This document shows, piece after piece, positions 14,303 through 25,388 of a stretch of 64,000 bases of DNA. The DNA is taken from positions 93,094,511-93,158,510 of the forward strand of contig OY740770.1 in the NCBI GenBank assembly GCA_963513935.1, in the 5' to 3' direction. The stretch comes from Aphrophora alni. Taxonomy: Eukaryota > Arthropoda > Insecta > Hemiptera > Aphrophoridae. Both the position numbers and the translations under genes were made by a program. Numbering within the stretch: position 1 is the stretch's first letter; each line of letters opens with the position of its first letter. The notes beneath the pieces are model-generated. The model was not told where the DNA came from. It was given only the letters and a program-made list of their open reading frames with translations, and did not search any database.

Positions 14303-14310
<8 letters not shown>
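10483..14310. other. AT-rich non-coding DNA
   Basis: No gene is visible. Short TA microsatellites sit at about 11279-11299 and 13400-13422, and poly-T runs are common. A more CpG-rich, complex patch lies at about 12700-12850 ('cacccacgcgagcgtacgcc'). I cannot tell whether it is a promoter, a repeat edge or chance. Confidence 0.45.

Positions 14311-14387
<77 letters not shown>
14311..14387 (+). repeat. CA dinucleotide microsatellite
   Basis: An uninterrupted run of AC units, about 77 bp long. It is the longest CA tract in the window and likely to vary in length between individuals. Confidence 0.97.
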
Positions 14388-14389
<2 letters not shown>

Positions 14390-14619
14390 TATGTAGACTA
14401 TATAATTCACACACATATTTTAATTTGAAAAACATTTAAAATGCACATACTGGGACTATAATCAGTATTCATTTAATGGTCAGTATCTGATCAGTATACG
14501 TTTTGTCATGAGTTCAGCTGCAATAATTATATTTAAAAGAAATGAATTCTATAAAAACGGTGACAAATCATTTGATTGTCTTTACTATAGACTAAACACG
14601 GCTGAGAAAGAGAACGTTA

Positions 14620-14871
14620 CTCTATTTTATTAATAGGTTTAAGTACGTAAGGGAAACTTCAAGAACCCGCATAATTATACTCGAAAACAAATTAGTTGCG
14701 TTGAATAAAAACTTTGTCGTGATATCTCAGGGTATTGCATAGACAAAGACTACGAAAAGTTATAAAGATGTTCCTGTATTCATATATTAAGTGTGTATAC
14801 ACGCAATGTGGTTGTCAGTTACCTCATTAGGTAGAAGTAGTCTCTAGAAACATAAGGGTTGAAAATAAACA
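14620..14871. repeat. 252-bp duplicated sequence, copy 2
   Basis: Near-identical partner of 10231-10482, in the same orientation, 4.4 kb downstream. The left flanks ('aacgtta' here, 'aggtgga' there) do not match, so the copy boundary is sharp on that side. On the right, weak similarity continues ('agaaatt..aacac'). Confidence 0.9.
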
Positions 14872-14894
14872 TCCTGCAGAAATTTTAGAACACA

Positions 14895-14975
14895 CACACA
14901 TAACACTTTATTTATGGAATACTAATACAAGAATACGTTTCAGTAATTATGTTGTCATCCTCAGTTGCTACATTA
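14895..14975 (-). repeat. Hammerhead-like repeat H1 (possible Penelope-like LTR piece)
   Basis: The minus strand contains CTGAGGA (14964-14958) followed by GAAAC (14941-14937). This is the order and wording of the conserved hammerhead ribozyme core CUGANGA...GAAA. The segment between them forms only a weak stem. Downstream on the minus strand come 'tgtattagtattccat' and AATAAAG. A related, more diverged copy is H2 at 18675. Hammerheads of this kind are known from Penelope-like retroelement repeats. Activity is doubtful in this copy. Confidence 0.45.
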
Positions 14976-17577
14976 AAAAAAATAATAAAAAAATGTGTTT
15001 TCATTCATTTTGTTATTGAGGTTTCCATAATTGTAGCTCATTACAGTTATCATTCAGAAATTAAATAGCGTTCAGTAAAAGTGACAAAAAAATAGGGTTG
15101 TTTCATAAAAAAATCTGAAAATCTGTTATGAACTGTATTCGTATTGCGAAAAAAAATTTAATAAAACAAATATTTTTAATTTCATGATAATCAACACAAA
15201 TTGGGAATGTTAGAACGGAATATCACTAGAAAACCAATTTCTACGTACCTGGCTTGTCCAAGTCATTAAGAAAAACAATATTTGTACTAAATGTGATGAA
15301 AACCTGACAAAATTTTTACCGCTAAACGCTAAGAGAGGACATACATAAATTAATACTGTATAGACCACGTGGATTCATATTATTCCGTACAATAATTTGT
15401 TTAAACTTTTAATAACACTCACATTATTGTCTATTTATTTATAGAATACTATAAAATAAGAGACTTTTAATTGAAAAATGTGATACAATACTATAATTTT
15501 AACTACGGTAACTTTTGCCAGTAATAGTTTTAAATAAAATCACATAACCATTGCAAAACCATTAGTTGGTTCACAATTTGAAATAAGTTGTGAACAAACT
15601 TTATCTTTTACGAAGTTGCAAAACAAAAGCAGTAACTTTTCCCTAAAGGTGATTCAACAGAGTCCGGCGCCAGGAAATAATTGAGCGCGCATGCCCAAAC
15701 TGGGTAGAACAAAGCACAATAATTAATTAAACATACAATTCTATAACAATGTGGTTTACCTCAGTGCTATATCAGCTGTTATGTCGCAACGACATCTATT
15801 TATAACTTTAAGTAACTTTCTTTTGTTTTGGACTGTTCAGATTTATAATTTTTATATCAAATAAATAGTAGATTGTGAAAAACATTGCGTAACTCTTACC
15901 CATATTCAAAACCAAATATTTTTCATAAATAAAAATTCTTAAATAATACTAGGAACCTCGTGTTTACACATATAATTACAATATTTAAATAGTTCCTTAT
16001 GATTGCTTTGCTTCTGCCATAAGTTTATTCGCTCTAAGTTTATTTTTTTATTTTTTTGTTAGTAATATCCAATAACTTTTTCAGTGATAACTTTCCGGTA
16101 ATATTCTTTAATTAATATTTACATTTCACTAATTTTTTACGACATAGGTAAAGACATTTTAGATAAATTAGGTGTTTTATAATATCTTGATAAATTTATT
16201 TTAAGATTACTACAATTTTGGAGAAATGGCGAATAATACATTTATTTGGACTCTTAAAGATTATGTTTTAACAAAATGTTATCAAATCGTTAAAACTGAT
16301 TTTTTTTAAATCAAAATTTTGTGTTTTCAAGTACTCTTCAATTTTAAGTTATCAACAATACCTCTTGAGATATGTATAGAATAATCTAAGACAGAGAGAC
16401 TTTATCCCAAAAATTTCTTTTTTAATTTTTAATTTATTAATTTTTCCGCTTACGTTTTTATTTCTTTTTGTACTCAAGGTACCTCAAAATGGATATTACC
16501 GCGAACTTAACATCGATTTTTTCCTATACATAACTTTCTCTAGACTATGTTTATGTAAGAAAGTAAAAATAATAATAAAAGAAAACAGACTTGCTAAGAC
16601 TAATGATACTTTCAAATTTGACCACGTAAAAGCCGTTCCGTCCCGTCCCGTCCAGTGTTTACAATCATTAACCAATTTTGAAAATAATCTCTGCCCGTGG
16701 TATTTCTAAACTTTTCAAGATGTTTATTTTGATTTTTAAACTTTTGAATAGAGTAATTGTCCTGAAGGAAGACTATTTTCGACAAATTCCTAAAGAGGAT
16801 GGAGTGAAAATAAAAAAATAAAAACATTTTCTTGCATTATGTCAAGAACTGGTAGTGCGAATGGGTTAAATGTTAAGTAAACCTTTTTAGTCATATTTAA
16901 AAAAAAAAAAACACAAACACAAACACAAACTTTCTCAAAAACTTATACCAAATCCCAATCAAGCAAAAACTTTAGAATGGAAGAAGCTAAAAATTTATAA
17001 AACGAGAGGTCTGGGTTCATTCCGGTATTCTCCAAATTATTAACGAATAGTAGTTTTATATTATTTGCATTTTCGTCCCGTCATCCACTGCCCTCACGCC
17101 CTTCCAGACAGACCAGGTAAGAAGAAGATGCGATTCTTTTAACCTCAATTTAATCAACGGAGAAACTTCACAAGCCTATTTCTTCTTACATTCAAATTGG
17201 TTTCCTACATTTATTTCTATACTTCCAATTTGTGGGGTCAACCCCCCAAATTTTGGGGTCACCCCCCCCCCTAATTTAGAGTTACGGTCATACAAAGTTG
17301 TGATCGTATACCAGGTGATAAACCTACTTTTCCACTTTTTTTCACTTAGTTTTCTCTTTTTACAGTAAAAAATTGTGATCTTATTTCAGGTATTAAACCT
17401 ACGTTTCGACTTCCCTAAATAAAAAGAAAGTGGGATTCGTTTAACCAAAATTTGATAAACTGGGAAACCCCACTAATTATATTTTTGAAAATAACGTTGA
17501 TATCGACTATCTGAATACTTTCAAATTGTTTGTGTTCCTCTCCCCCTCCCTAATATATGTTTTACAATTTTTTTTTT
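14976..17577. other. AT-rich non-coding DNA
   Basis: No gene is supported. The 71-residue minus frame at 16612-16827 is low-complexity. The tract 17235-17275 holds 'ggggtcaac' and long C runs that can fold on themselves. Confidence 0.45.
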
Positions 17578-17850
17578 AGTTTACAGTATTGAAAATACAG
17601 GTTAATATCTGCCAATTTATTTTTATTTAGGCCCATTTTACAATCGAATATACAAGCTTTTTGGGGCGGGGTTATTCCCCAAGTTAGAGGTATGAACAAC
17701 ATATAGTGATAATTTGGGCCCATTTTATATTCATACGTGCATTTTTTTGATTTACACAATTGAAAATACATAAAGGCCCATTTATTGTCATTTCGGGCCA
17801 TTTTATATTCTTCATTTTTCCAATATTTTGGCTCATTTTACATTCTTCTA
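17578..17850. repeat. Irregular tandem repeat with GGCCCATTTTA motif
   Basis: Variants of 'gggcccattttatattc' recur five times between about 17630 and 17845. 'tttacagtattgaaaatac' (17579) recurs as 'tttacacaattgaaaatac' (about 17752). The spacing is irregular, as in a decayed minisatellite. The 79-residue minus-strand frame across it is a product of the repeat, not a gene. Confidence 0.6.
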
Positions 17851-18674
17851 TTTTCCTTCTTTTTTTTTTTTGGTTTACCCTGAAATTTAGATTTCTTTAC
17901 ATATGTTTTCATTAAATTGGGTGACGGACGAACCACTTTATTTTGAACTCTAACTACTACTGCTATGGTTTTTCTCCTTTTAAATCAATAACTACCGAAC
18001 TGATAATTTTTAACACCCATGTTGAGATTTAGACAAATAAACTCACAGAGAAATTTAAGTTGTAGAGCACTTCAAAAATGACCGACAGCAAACAAAACTC
18101 CATTTGTGTTCAAAGTACCTAAAAATATATAAAATAAACAGCTCTGGTAATCTGAATATGATTTAAAAATTGTCATAAAATTTCAAAATGGCGACTTTTA
18201 TAAAACCGTTTTCCGTAGTTATTTCTTTTCTAAAACCTACATGAGCCTGTAATAGGTCATTAATGAAATTTTCCATCTCCGTATAATAATGCAAAGATTA
18301 CTTTAAGTAAAGAGAAAATACAAAATAATAGCCTTCTCTTGTGTCAGCGGATCAGCTGCGTGTTTATTATTATATTGTTGTTAATCTTATCCATGCAACT
18401 TTGGACTAGTTACTGTAGATTGACTAATTGTATGTATTTATAACAATACTTTGCTACTGGGAAGTTAATAACAGGTAGTCCTAATTTTTTATAATTTAAT
18501 TTCCTTGACAAATCCCCCCAAATGAACTCCACATAAACTTTTATACAAATCATTGATGTAGTTTTCCATATTTAAGTGATGGATACAAAGACTAACAAAC
18601 GGTAAAACCTAGATTTTTTTCATTTCACTTATGAAAAAAATCTCAAATTGAATGAAAACTTAATTTTCCACACT

Positions 18675-18745
18675 ATATTTGCCGAATACATATACAAGAC
18701 GACGTTTGAATGACTAAATCATCTTCCTCAGTTGTTATATGCACA
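18675..18745 (-). repeat. Hammerhead-like repeat H2
   Basis: On the minus strand CTGAGGA (18731-18725) is followed by a GATGA/TCATT stem and then CAAAC (18708-18704) where GAAAC would be expected. The sequence after it ('cttgtatatgtattc.gc') matches H1 at 14895, so both belong to one family. The mutated GAAA makes this copy unlikely to cleave. Confidence 0.4.
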
Positions 18746-19550
18746 CAAACTCTCCTAACATGGAACTGCAAAAATGTTAAGCGCTTTATTTTAAAGCATA
18801 ATTTTGTTTTAGTTATTCATGTATTATGTGTAGAATCGACCTTATTATTTCGAAGAAAATCAGAAGAAGACACCTTTTAGCCTACAAAATAATGTATTCT
18901 ACATAAATTGAGTGAATTTAAAATTATTCTTTTTGAGTTTTGCGTTAAAATTTTAATTTCCAAGAAACATATTTAAATAGCAAATTGAATGTATTACAAT
19001 TTTAACGAACATGTTTATTTCGTCAATTCATTGTTTTCAATGTCGGTGTAAATTTATTTGAAATATATCAAATTGAATAGTTTCCAAAAATGATTGATTC
19101 CAAACTAGTTTTTTGCAGATATTTTTAAAGCCAATCAAAAATAGTTACTACATTCTGATTAGGTTTAAAATTCTGCTGAGATACGGAAGAAACAGGAAAC
19201 AGTGTTTATGTACAACATCGTAAATGAACTTGTAATAAAAAATGCATAGTTTACATGCAACTTTGCATGTATGCACTTGCTATTGATACTTGAAATGCAT
19301 ATTTAAATACAAAGATTTATCTATTTTAATTTATAGAACGTTCTTCCCAAGATTTGTTATACATTTTAACATATTTCGTTACAAATATTACTAAAATCTG
19401 TATTATATTAGGCGACAAAATTTATAAAAATTCCGAAACTATTTGTAGTGGGAAGAAGGCAAATTTGTTTGTATGGTAGAAAATTTGTGTAATAATGTAA
19501 GTTATTATAGGATTTTAAATCTAAATAAATATATCATTGTTATTTTTCAG
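18746..19550. other. AT-rich sequence upstream of the first recognised Tsp exon
   Basis: This is intron by inference, because the exon at 19551 begins in phase 1 and so needs an earlier coding exon. No signal-peptide exon was recognised here or further left. The last 50 bases are pyrimidine-rich and end in TTTTTCAG, a good splice acceptor. Confidence 0.5.
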
Positions 19551-19721
19551 AGACTTCCAAGGCCCTGGAAGAGGCTATAGAAAGTGATGAGTTCGTTCTA
19601 ACATTAAAACACATCAAGCCTCGAAAGAGGCTAAGAGGAAGTATTGAGACATTGTTTGCAGTCGATTTTCCAGGATCACAGCAGAAATTCGTGTTGCAAT
19701 TGGACCGTCGCTCGAAGAAAG
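19551..19721 (+). CDS. Tsp: Thrombospondin, internal exon: start of N-terminal domain
   Basis: Thrombospondins are secreted, calcium-binding matrix glycoproteins that act as oligomers between cells and matrix. This 171-nt exon starts after TTTTTCAG and ends at AAAG|GTCAGT, with phase 1 on both sides. It encodes 'SKALEEAIESDEFVLTLKHI', then a basic KPRKRLRG stretch, then 'ETLFAVDFPGSQQKFVLQLD' and RRSKK. This fits the beginning of the thrombospondin N-terminal (TSPN, laminin-G-like) domain, where an amphipathic helix is followed by the first beta strands. The open frame running past the donor to 19873 is intron read-through. The preceding exon with the signal peptide was not found. The family call is secure because the downstream exons complete the pattern. 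Confidence 0.88.
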
Positions 19722-19893
19722 GTCAGTTATACATGTCAAGGTTGAACAGTGATCATTGCATGCAACTTTGTATTCATTATCATGACGTGATATCTTTATT
19801 AATATGTTTTTGCAATATAGGTTATTATTTACTCATTATATTTGTTGAGTTTCTGCATATAGAACACACTTAATTAAAACAAGTAAATTAAAA

Positions 19894-19996
19894 ATCAACA
19901 GTTGCCCGATGATGCTGCAATGCGAAACAATTTTAGCTCATTTATATTATTAAAATAATTTTGAAACTTTAGCTTTATTGCTTTATTTAATCCTTG
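19894..19996 (+). repeat. Hammerhead-like repeat H5, single arm
   Basis: This is a diverged single copy of the arm that forms the palindrome at 25153-25388. It reads CCGATGA, a short GC stem around 'tgcaat', then GAAAC, close to the hammerhead core CUGANGA...GAAAC with one change. It then continues with the same 'agctcat..at..tattaaaat' and 'tttgcttta' tail. It lies 173 bp after a Tsp exon, inside the intron. Confidence 0.5.
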
Positions 19997-21190
19997 AATA
20001 GTATTTTAAATGGCAAACCTATGAGACTGTATACTAGACTTGCAAGACAGACGTAATAAAACAGTTGTAACCTAATTTTAATAATTGATTAAAAGTCCAT
20101 TGAGATAAAAAAACCTCCCAAATTTATTGATTTCAGCTCAAATATTTGTATTAAATTAATGTTTAAAAATTTGTTTTTACTTAAACATTTACTGCCAGAT
20201 TTATTAAATCTAAGGTGTGATTTAAATATTACCATATGTTTTAGCTCAGACCTACATAAAATCCCACTTTTATATTTGAAAATATAGGCTATTGAAAGTC
20301 TTTGGATATTTGAAACAAATTCAGTTTAAAATTTCAATTAATTTCTTTTAAATAGAACAAATCGTATTTATTACTACGAGTTACGCACATTGGCGTTACG
20401 TAACTTCATTTTAAATTTTATTGTTTAATGACTTCGATTTGAATTAGTTGTTTAAGGATTTTATTAAAACTAATTGAATAAATGATTTATTTCTATGCGA
20501 TTTACCAATAGTGTACAATTTATTTACATTTACAAGAAACCGATATCGTAATTCCTGATTATCTGAATATTTTTTAAAGGAATAAGATCAATATAAACAA
20601 ATTATTTTAATTAATTAATAATAACTTAAATATTATCAACAGACTAAAGATATTATTTTTAAAAACTAAATAAATTAGATCTTTTTCCAAGTATGTTTTT
20701 ATCTAAAATTCTAAACTGTAAAATATAAACAATGATATTGTATCGACTGAATTTAAAAGACAATAGCCTAACAAGGAAGTTTCCCTTGGAAGATCAAGTC
20801 TGTCAGGTTTCCGGTAAACCAATGTCGCAGACATGTTCCCAGAAGTAGGCACTACAACTTCCAAAGAAGGTAGTGTCTTGACGAGTCAACTTCTTTGCTT
20901 TAAAGAATCTTCAACTCTAGAGGCTACAGTACAACACAACGCAATCGATGACAAAGATAATGTATAGCGTACAATACAATAGTTAAAGTTCCTGACCAGT
21001 ATATAACGAAACTGAGCTATAGAACCGTTTGCAACCTTACGTAAAATTACGCTGATTTAATTACTATCAGTTAATAGTAAATCTCCATATTAAATTATCA
21101 ATTATCTCCTAATTATATTGATATATGAATTTAAAGGATTTTGTCATTTTTATTTTGTTATTGGCCAAACACCTTTCTGTCATTATTGCT
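19997..21190. other. Tsp intron, AT-rich
   Basis: No gene. A more complex patch at 20760-20990 ('cctaacaaggaagtttccct', 'caggtttccggtaaacc') looks like a repeat fragment, but no family is recognised. Confidence 0.4.
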
Positions 21191-21360
21191 TAGGAAGAAA
21201 AGAACATAAAAGAAGACCCCTAGCCCTCTAAAACTCTAATAGCGTCAGCTTCGGAGAGAATAAGAGTTGGTCAAAAGAGACCTGATAGTAAAGGTGAAAG
21301 AGAGGGATTTTACCCAAGACTAAATGAAACAAATGCATTACTAAGTACTTTAATTAAGTG
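21191..21360 (-). repeat. SINE-like dispersed repeat, copy 3
   Basis: Shares 'aagaaaagaacataaaagaa', 'ctaatagcgtcag', 'aagagttggtcaa' and 'ttacccaagac' with the other copies. It lies in the first recognised Tsp intron, antisense to the gene. Confidence 0.65.
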
Positions 21361-23192
21361 CACTTTAATTACGCTTTAGCTTGTAAATTGGAGGTTTCCT
21401 CGAAATTTTACGTTGTATAAAGTTAAAAGTATGTTTACCAGATGTAATACCTTATGTGCTTACACCCAATGTAACATATAGCAGCACATTATACTGCTGC
21501 TTTATCCCTATTGTATAGTAACACCCTCAAACCAATGATTTAAAATTTACTCAGCAATCGAATTTCAGATAAGTAACTTCATAACTTATAGTTCATAATA
21601 TGCTCATCTTCGGTTTTAATATATTCTTCAATCATTTTACCATAAAGCACTTAAAGTTATTAATTTTGAATGACATCCTCTCTATAACTTGGATATGGTT
21701 TTAACAAAAACTGCATTATTTAGGAACTACTTCCGTTGTACTTTTGATTAATTCTTGATCGGGGCATCTCAACCGATCGACATCCCACTAGATCGACAAC
21801 ACGATTTCCTACGAGAGAATCTGGTAATAAATCATTTCTTTTATTCAATATAAGTATACGAAAGCAATCACTTATAATTTGTTGCAAATGTAAAATTTTA
21901 ATAACATAGCGTAATATTTTTTGTGCTATTTATATTTTGTAGCAACTCTAAGAGCTATTAGACTCTTTTTTAGTGTCCGTAAGTAAACCCAAGGCCTTCA
22001 TAAAGTCGCACGTGAGTCTGTCTGTCTATAAACAACACAATTTTAACTCCAAACTATAAGTCCGATTTTTATGAAACTTGCCAAAAGTGTTCATTGGCTT
22101 TGCCGGAATCCAGGAAAAATACAGTGGACATTATTGAACCATTTTTGTGGTCAGGTAAAATTCAGCTACTCGTAATTTGCGTTTATGAAGTTTGCGATAA
22201 AAATTAGGGCCATCGTTGTACGACCCCACAATTGTTAAAATCATCAGAGACACTTATAAACTCTTTCAGTTTCCAGTTGCCTAATAATGACCTGACAGTT
22301 CAAACCGATTGTCTAGAATTGAATTCAATTTGTCATTAAGCTAATAAAATCAAACAGTTTTGACAGTTAAATATGGTTATAGTTTTGATTATACGAATAA
22401 TACTTTAAAATGTAGGTCATATTAAAATTGAATGCTCTAGTATTCGAGAATTTATCGACCTATTAATTACTAAAAAATAAGGTCCATACAAACAAATTGA
22501 AAAGATATTCATTTTTTAAAACATAATACTTGAAATAAATAATTCAGTAGGACTGAACAGAAGCTAGATTAAGACTGTGGTCAATGTTTTTAGAACGGCC
22601 AGTTTATATAAGTGTCAAATCCGGTGAGATTTCGATCTACTGAAATATATGAATTTTATTTTTATTTTTTAATACAGTTTTAATTAAAGACTTACAAGAC
22701 TTATTTTTCAGTAGATTACAGGAAAAATGAAACAAACAAAAGAATTTTTTGGGACATTAATAAGGATTTCCCCTTTCCAGGGGAGGGGATTAAAAAGAAA
22801 AATTCAAAAATTATGCTTTCTTGTGCATAAATGTTCTCAAGAAATAAGTTCAATAAGAAAATAAAAGTCTGCATACAAAAATCGATCCAGCTATTTTTAT
22901 TTTATTGTATATTCGACGATATAATTCCGTAGATCAGGACATCGGCAGATTTATTTTTGTATGAATTAGGTCTGAAAAGAAAAATTTATAAAAAGGAATT
23001 AAAAATTGTCAACCAACTTTAAAAGTCCGCATCATAATAAAATAGCATTTCGCTATCCAAATTCCGAGTCTAAAAACGCAGTTGTGAGGTTTTATTACAT
23101 ACAGTAAAAACTAACATAGAGGATCATAATGGCAAACTGAATTTGAAATCGTCATTTAAAATTTAAACACTTGAATTAAGTTTATTTCACAG
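21361..23192. other. Tsp intron with probable old transposon fragment
   Basis: At 21960-22170 the phrases 'gtctgtctgtctata', 'aactccaaactataagtccg' and 'atttttatgaaacttg' resemble wording common in decayed insect retroelements. No domain can be read. The last bases before 23193, TTTATTTCACAG, form a splice acceptor. Confidence 0.4.
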
Positions 23193-23276
23193 AATCACTT
23201 CATCTTCAAACAGAAATTCAACCCAATGAACCAGTAGTGAGAGACTTATTCAGGCATATTCAAGTGGGAAATGTAC
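23193..23276 (+). CDS. Tsp: Thrombospondin, 84-nt internal exon of the N-terminal domain
   Basis: The segment follows TTTATTTCACAG and ends at ATGTAC|GTAAAA, keeping phase 1 at both ends. Joined to the first exon it reads ESLHLQTEIQ, then PNEPVVRDLFRHIQVGNV. This continues the beta-sandwich of the TSPN domain between the RRSKK stretch and the VVETMEDGR stretch. An alternative donor four bases upstream (AT|GTACGT) would break the frame with the next exon, so the phase-1 donor is preferred. Because the exon is a multiple of three with equal phases, skipping it would also keep the frame. It is short and not captured by any long open frame, so this call rests on phase fit, splice signals and position. 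Confidence 0.72.
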
Positions 23277-24127
23277 GTAAAAGCATACGATATTATAAGT
23301 CCTATAAACTTCTCGCAATTTTCATTAATTTTACATTTTGATTTGTAACACATATTAATTTCTTAGTTATTTAGATTCAGATATTTTAAAAGAGTAACCT
23401 ATTTGAAACAGTAATGATCTAAACTCCAATTTCCTTTTTAAATATAGGAATTAACGTTTTTTACTGACACATTTTGTAAAACAATACCAATTGCTCGATT
23501 CTACCAACTGACAATCAATGCAAACTAGGACTTAAAAGGAGAAACACTTTTTCTTCAGCTGTCTCTCTCATTACACAGTATTGAAAAACAATATGTTGGC
23601 TGTCACAAGATTGATGAGGGCCGATTTTTACAAAAAAATAATCAGGAACATATAGTTAGTTATTATTTAGTGTGCACTACACATAGTGGTGAATTTTAAC
23701 CTGTTCTACTTATCGTACAGTCGCTCCTATTCAGTTCTGCATTCCTAACAATCGAACTTTAGTCGTCTTGCCGATCACATTCAATGTGTGGCACCTTAGT
23801 AAACATACCCACACTTATTCCAAACAAACTTTATGGCTTAAATCCTACTATTCAATTTACAATTACAATAGTATATAGATATTTTTAATATTCTTCATTT
23901 TCTCAAAGACTAGTCGTAATATTTACTTTATTAAATATAGAAATTATTGGGCGTAAATTTTTGGCAAAACCTGTATTAAATCCAAATAATATATCGCTGG
24001 AGGGAGGGGAATAATTGTTGTCCGAACTTGTGAGATCTTAACGTCCATTTGCTGTTGTTGTTTAGAAACGAAATCTTCTCGGTCTGATAAAATGAAGAAA
24101 AAAACATCAAATAAAGACTCGTAGTCA
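23277..24127. other. Start of the 20.5-kb Tsp intron
   Basis: AT-rich non-coding sequence from the donor at 23277. The overlapping minus-strand frames at 23944-24176 run into SINE-like copy 4 and are not genes. Confidence 0.45.
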
Positions 24128-24272
24128 TCGAATATTCTAATAGCGTCAGGGTCAGAGGAAAACAAGAGTTGGTCAAGAGAGACTTGATAGGAAAGATGAA
24201 AGAGAAAAATATCTAACCCAAGACCACATGTAAAATAATGTGTAGATCCAGCTAGGTCCCACTGTGGGGGAA
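24128..24272 (-). repeat. SINE-like dispersed repeat, copy 4
   Basis: Contains 'ctaatagcgtcagggtcaga', 'aacaagagttggtcaagaga', 'atctaacccaagac' and 'gtgtagatccagctaggtcc'. It is one of the best-preserved cores of the family. Confidence 0.7.
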
Positions 24273-25152
24273 ATCAGTGTCCAAATTAACACGGAGAAGT
24301 AAAGTTTCATTACAATATCTAGAAGTAAATTTAAACATTATTAAAACTTTAATATCTACTTAACCGATTTTGATATAATTTTAATAAATTGTAAACAACG
24401 CCTACTCCAACTCCAACATATTTTGTAATCCACAGTTCTGTAAATGTCATAGCTGTAATGTTTAAACCACTGGCTACCGACCTTTTTTCGCTCCATACCT
24501 TGATTTAAAAGGATGTGTAATTAAACTAAAAATGTCAACACAAGAATGTGTGTGAGTGGGCGTCGTATAGACGTATATGTAATAAAACATGGACACAATT
24601 TATTGCCACTGAGTAAGTGTTTGTCGGCCCAATTGTTACTCAATATTGTAGGAAGGCATGGCTCAGTCACAGGTACAGAGGCGTTGTGGGGGCTGAAGAG
24701 GATGCCTTACAAGGTCTGTCCGACTTACTACGTCACTTCCGCCCGGCAAGGCGACACAACTAGGTCGCATATTGTTGATTTTTTACCTATTTATATAGTT
24801 CTATCTGAAAAATGGTTCATTTATAGAAAGTGAATCATAATGTAACATGTCAATAGATGAACTATGCGGACTCTATATAGAACTTAGATGGCACCAGTTC
24901 AAGGTCGCACAGCCTCCTTATTTTGCTCTTCCTTTTTTACATACCTGGCATACTTAGTAGGCCTGGCTAATTATTATTCCAAATAAATCGTACTCATATT
25001 TTTTTATTTTTTTTAACTCTCGGTTTGTCTGTCGCTTAGACCCCTAATGGGTATGCTAATTTTAAATAAATTTAGTACGTGGCCAAAATTCAAGATATTT
25101 TTCTTAATCAACTTTAATGTAATAGCAGATATTTCTTTTGAAACTCCATATT
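24273..25152. other. Tsp intron, unassigned complex patch
   Basis: A patch at 24540-24780 has higher GC and a 95-residue + frame (24546-24833) without recognisable domains. It resembles repeat-derived sequence more than an exon. Nothing else is seen. Confidence 0.35.
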
Positions 25153-25388
25153 CAAGGATAAATAAAGCAAAAGCTTAAAGTTTCAAATGATTTTAATAGT
25201 ATGAATGAGCTACAATTGTTTCGCCTTGCGGCATCTACGGGCAACTGATAATACCCGTAGATAATAAATTATAGCCTACAACTTATAAATTATCAGTTGC
25301 CCGTAGATGCCGCAAAGCGAAACAATTGTAGCTCATTCATACTATTAAAATCATTTGAAACTTTAAGCTTTTGCTTTATTTATCCTTG
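25153..25388. mobile_element. Perfect-looking palindrome with hammerhead-like cores (H4)
   Basis: Two 99-bp arms, 25153-25251 and 25290-25388, are reverse complements with one mismatch by eye (C/T in 'cgc.ttgcgg'), around a 38-bp centre. Each arm reads outward as 'cagttgcccgtagatgccgc', then aaagCGAAAC, then 'aattgtagctcattcatact' and ends in 'tttgctttatttatcctt'. A single diverged arm occurs at 19894. There a near-canonical hammerhead core (CCGATGA...GAAAC) can be seen, partly lost here. Tail-to-tail LTR-like repeats with hammerheads are a known feature of Penelope-like elements. No reverse transcriptase is present, so this would be a remnant or non-autonomous form. Confidence 0.7.

Noticed and set aside
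14311..14387. Repeated array considered as a CRISPR or satellite
   Set aside because: It is a simple CA microsatellite; no spacer structure exists anywhere in the window and the DNA is eukaryotic.
24546..24833. 95-codon plus-strand frame
   Set aside because: Higher GC but no domain or family clue; probably part of a repeat.
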